Positions 5,656 to 7,696 of a stretch of 7,696 bases of DNA are shown piece after piece. The stretch is taken from NCBI GenBank assembly GCA_026707335.1, contig JAPOXB010000092.1, positions 9,548 through 17,243 of the forward strand, written 5' to 3'. The DNA comes from Chloroflexota bacterium (GTDB lineage Bacteria; Chloroflexota; Dehalococcoidia; Bin125). The notes under the pieces were generated by a model, which made no database searches, was not told the origin of the DNA, and saw nothing but the letters and a program-made list of their open reading frames with translations. The position numbers and the translations under genes were made by a program. Numbering within the stretch: the stretch's first letter is position 1; every line of letters begins with the position of its first letter.

Positions 5656-6333
5656 ATGCCGCGCTTGCGACTCCCGGGCCGCCGGCGCTCCGGCGGCGGA
5701 CGGCCCCTGTACAACGCGCGCATCGTCGTGGGGCTGGGCAATCCCGGCCCGCGCTACGCGACGCACCGGCACAACGCGGGCGCGCGCGTCGTCGGGCTGC
5801 TGAGCGATCGGCTGGACCTGCCGCTGACGCAGGAGGCCAAGCTCTTCGTCGGCGGGCAGGGCGCGACGCCGTTCGGGCCGGTCGTGCTGGCGCAGCCGCG
5901 CGTCTTCATGAACGAGAGCGGCCGCGCCGTGCAGTCGCTGCTGACGCAGCACCGCGCGCAGCCGCCGCAACTGATCCTGGTCGTCGACGAACTCGACATC
6001 GAGGTGGGGCGCATCCGCGTGCGCGGCGAGGGCGGCGACGGCGGCCAGAAGGGCATGCGCTCGATCCGGGAGACGATCGGCCGGCTCGACTTCGCGCGGG
6101 TGCGCATCGGCGTCGGACGGCCGTACGTGAACGACGAGCCGTCGTACCACCCCGACGTCGTGGCGGACCACCTGCTGGCGAGCCCGATCCCGGAGGAGCG
6201 GGCGGCGCTGCGCGCGGCCGAGGCGCAGGCGGCGGAGGCGGTCATCGCGATCCTGCGCGACGGCGTCGAGGCGGCGATGAACGCGTTCAACGGGACACCG
6301 CCGGCGGAGGAACGGCGGCCGGGGGCGTCGTAG
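5656..6333 (+). CDS. pth: Peptidyl-tRNA hydrolase (Pth)
   Basis: This 225-residue protein hydrolyses the ester bond of peptidyl-tRNAs that drop off ribosomes, recycling tRNA in the cytosol (EC 3.1.1.29). The core opens with VVGLGNPGPRY (24-34; N29). Next is ATHRHNAG (35-42) with the catalytic histidine H39, then PRVFMNESG (81-89; N86) and LVVDELD (108-114; D111, which activates the histidine). Late strand DFARVRIGVGRP (145-156) is also typical. Two things are unusual. A basic Arg/Gly-rich extension of about 20 residues precedes the core and is supported by the ribosome-binding site. Also, the usual GGHNG segment, whose asparagine (N114 in the E. coli enzyme) binds substrate, reads GGQKG (129-133), with K132 in the asparagine's place. 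The gene lies 40 bases after the cysteine desulfurase and 99 bases before mfd. Identity is clear despite the substitution. Confidence 0.94.
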   Translation: MPRLRLPGRRRSGGGRPLYNARIVVGLGNPGPRYATHRHNAGARVVGLLSDRLDLPLTQEAKLFVGGQGATPFGPVVLAQPRVFMNESGRAVQSLLTQHRAQPPQLILVVDELDIEVGRIRVRGEGGDGGQKGMRSIRETIGRLDFARVRIGVGRPYVNDEPSYHPDVVADHLLASPIPEERAALRAAEAQAAEAVIAILRDGVEAAMNAFNGTPPAEERRPGAS

Positions 6334-6377
6334 ACTGGCGGGGGCGGCCGCTCGCGGTCGCCGGACGATGCGTCGCA

Positions 6378-6404
6378 GGGGCGGGCCCTCGGGCCGGCCC
6401 CTTT
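6378..6404 (+). terminator. Hairpin with short T-run between pth and mfd
   Basis: Arms GGGGCGGGCC (6378-6387) and GGCCGGCCCC (6392-6401) form a 10-bp stem with a single G-G mismatch and a CTCG loop, followed by TTT (6402-6404). The stem is very stable but the T-run is only three bases. It could be a factor-independent terminator or attenuator after pth. No convincing promoter lies between it and the mfd start 29 bases on, so some read-through into mfd seems needed. Confidence 0.5.
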
Positions 6405-6432
6405 GGGGCGTTGCGCGGAGGGTCGCAGGGGG

Positions 6433-7696
6433 ATGACGCGGATCGACGAGCCACTGTTCGACGAGGCAAGGCCCGGGCTGCTCTCGGGTCTGCTGCCCGC
6501 CGTGGGCGACGAGCTGCGCCGCGCCACGCGGGCGGCGGGCGAGGACGGCCCGCGCACCCTGGGCCTGCCCGACGGCGCCAAGGCGGCTGTCGTCGCGTCG
6601 CTATATGGGATGGACGACGCGGCCGGTCCGATGATCGTCGTGACACCGAGGCCGGCGCGGGCGCGCGCCCTGCTGGAGGAGATCCGCGAGTGGCTGCCGG
6701 CCGGCGCCGCCGACCCCCTGCCCTTCCCGGCCCGCGAGAGCCTGCCCTACGAGCGCCGCCGCGCGCCCGGCGAGGCGGGGTCCGATCGGCTGCGCGTGCT
6801 GTCGGCGCTGGCGGCGGGGTCGGGCCCGCTGATCGTGACCGACGTGCAGGCGATCGCGCAGGGCACCCTGCGGCCGGGGACGGCCGCGCTCAGCCTGCCG
6901 CGCGGGGCGTCGCTCGACGCCGAGGCGCTGCTGCGGTCGCTCGACGCGGGGGGCTATCGGCGGGAAGCGGTGGTCGACCAGCCGGGCACGCTGACCCGGC
7001 GCGGCGGCATCATCGACGTGTTCCCACCGACGGACGACCTGCCGCTGCGCATCGAGCTGTTCGGCTCGGAGGTCGAGAGCCTGCGCCGCTTCGACCCCCG
7101 GACGCAGCGGTCAGTGGAGACCGTCGAGGCGGCGTCGCTGGGGCCGGCCGGGGAGGCGCGCGTCGAGCCCGAGATGCGGGCGCTGGCCGGGCGGATGCTG
7201 GCGTCGCTGGCGGACGACGAGGCGACGAGCGCCCGGCTGCCGTCGGAGGCGGACGTGCCGGACCTGGCCGCGGACCTGGAACGGCTGTCGGCGGGGGAGC
7301 TGCCGCTCAACTTGGGTTTCTGGACGGCCTTCCTGGTCGGGGGCGCGGCGTGGGAGCACCTGCCGGCCGGCGCGCGCTGGGTCTGGGAGGAGCCCGAGGA
7401 GTGCCGCCGCCACGCCGAGGAACTCGACGACCTGGCGGAGCGCACGCGGGAGTCGCTGGAGGCGCGGGGCGCGCTGCCGCCGGGGATGCCGCCGCCGCAC
7501 CGGACGGCGGAGGCGCTGTTCGCGGCCGTGGCGGATCGCGGCCCGCGCGTCGACCTGCGGCGCTTCGCGGCCGAGGGCGCGCCCGGCGAGGGCGGCGCGC
7601 GGCGCCTGCGCTTCGGGCCGGTCGAGGCGTTCGGGGCGCGGCTGCGCGAGCTGATGGACCGCGTGCGGGGCTGGCGGGCGGAGGGGCGGCGCACGG
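6433..7696 (+). CDS. mfd: Transcription-repair coupling factor Mfd, N-terminal part (3' end outside window)
   Basis: A frame opens at ATG 6433 and runs without a stop to the window end, giving 421 residues of a protein normally about 1,150 long. Mfd recognises RNA polymerase stalled at DNA lesions, pushes it off by ATP-driven translocation and recruits UvrA. Only the UvrB-homologous N-terminal region is visible. It has the degenerate, non-ATP-binding GLPDGAKAAVVASL (44-57), PFPARESLPYE (97-107), and the diagnostic TRRGGIIDVFPP (188-199) followed by RIELFGSEVESLRRFDP (206-222). The N-terminus should thus form domains D1a, D2 and D1b, with a more variable region after it; the RNA-polymerase-interacting and helicase domains lie beyond the window. 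GGAGGG (6417-6422) sits 10 bases upstream of the ATG. The gap from pth (99 bases) contains a strong hairpin, so mfd may be read through from pth or have a weak promoter I could not identify. Confidence 0.93.
   Translation, partial: MTRIDEPLFDEARPGLLSGLLPAVGDELRRATRAAGEDGPRTLGLPDGAKAAVVASLYGMDDAAGPMIVVTPRPARARALLEEIREWLPAGAADPLPFPARESLPYERRRAPGEAGSDRLRVLSALAAGSGPLIVTDVQAIAQGTLRPGTAALSLPRGASLDAEALLRSLDAGGYRREAVVDQPGTLTRRGGIIDVFPPTDDLPLRIELFGSEVESLRRFDPRTQRSVETVEAASLGPAGEARVEPEMRALAGRMLASLADDEATSARLPSEADVPDLAADLERLSAGELPLNLGFWTAFLVGGAAWEHLPAGARWVWEEPEECRRHAEELDDLAERTRESLEARGALPPGMPPPHRTAEALFAAVADRGPRVDLRRFAAEGAPGEGGARRLRFGPVEAFGARLRELMDRVRGWRAEGRRT

Noticed and set aside
4361..5803. Plus-strand frame overlapping the cysteine desulfurase
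   Set aside because: No domain, strongly Arg/Gly-rich, out of frame with a gene that has every active-site motif.
6331..6336. TAGACT as a -10 box for mfd at the pth stop codon
   Set aside because: No -35 element at 16-18 bases upstream, and the transcript would have to pass the hairpin at 6378-6401.
6954..7694. Reverse-strand frames within the mfd region
   Set aside because: Ser/Arg/Pro-rich shadow translations opposite a clear Mfd frame.
1..7696. CRISPR array, tRNA or rRNA genes, insertion sequences, attachment sites
   Set aside because: No spaced direct repeats, no tRNA-like cloverleaf or CCA-ended segment, no transposase gene and no paired terminal repeats were seen on reading both strands by eye.

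Overview
The window is very GC-rich bacterial chromosome. Hand counts of 60-base lines give about 70% (481-540) to 82% (2461-2520). Bacterial rather than archaeal identity follows from an Mfd gene, a bacterial-type Pth and consensus sigma70-type promoters. An ADP-forming acyl-CoA synthetase split into separate ATP-grasp and CoA-ligase genes, with high GC and -10 boxes such as TAGGCT, made me think of Chloroflexota (Thermomicrobia-like). That placement is a guess; a high-GC actinobacterium or related lineage is not excluded.

Layout. (1) 1-1050, plus strand: the 3' end of an unrecognised gene, then an orotate phosphoribosyltransferase-like protein that keeps the PRPP-binding motif but has no lysine in the usual catalytic loop. 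(2) 1059-1963, minus strand: a lower-GC block (about 60-65% in sampled lines) facing the previous gene tail to tail. It encodes a HicB-like antitoxin and an overlapping HicA-like small protein. These are followed by a small MerR/excisionase-type helix-turn-helix protein with its own near-consensus promoter. (3) 2076-4319, plus strand: a consensus promoter, then a two-gene operon for the beta (ATP-grasp) and alpha (CoA-ligase) subunits of an ADP-forming acyl-CoA synthetase. (4) 4428-7696, plus strand: housekeeping genes for a cysteine desulfurase, peptidyl-tRNA hydrolase (pth) and the start of the transcription-repair coupling factor (mfd). A hairpin lies between pth and mfd.

How the genes work together. 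The two synthetase subunits should form one enzyme converting an acyl-CoA, ADP and phosphate to acid, CoA and ATP. Cysteine desulfurase (sulfur supply), Pth (recycling of peptidyl-tRNA) and Mfd (rescue of stalled RNA polymerase) are core functions with no direct biochemical link. The minus-strand block looks like an acquired toxin-antitoxin-like module. Its antitoxin has no visible DNA-binding domain, and the neighbouring HTH protein could fill that role.

I do not see a strongly supported, wholly new system here. The best candidates for a second look are the three-gene HicB/HicA/HTH block and the phosphoribosyltransferase with the altered catalytic loop.
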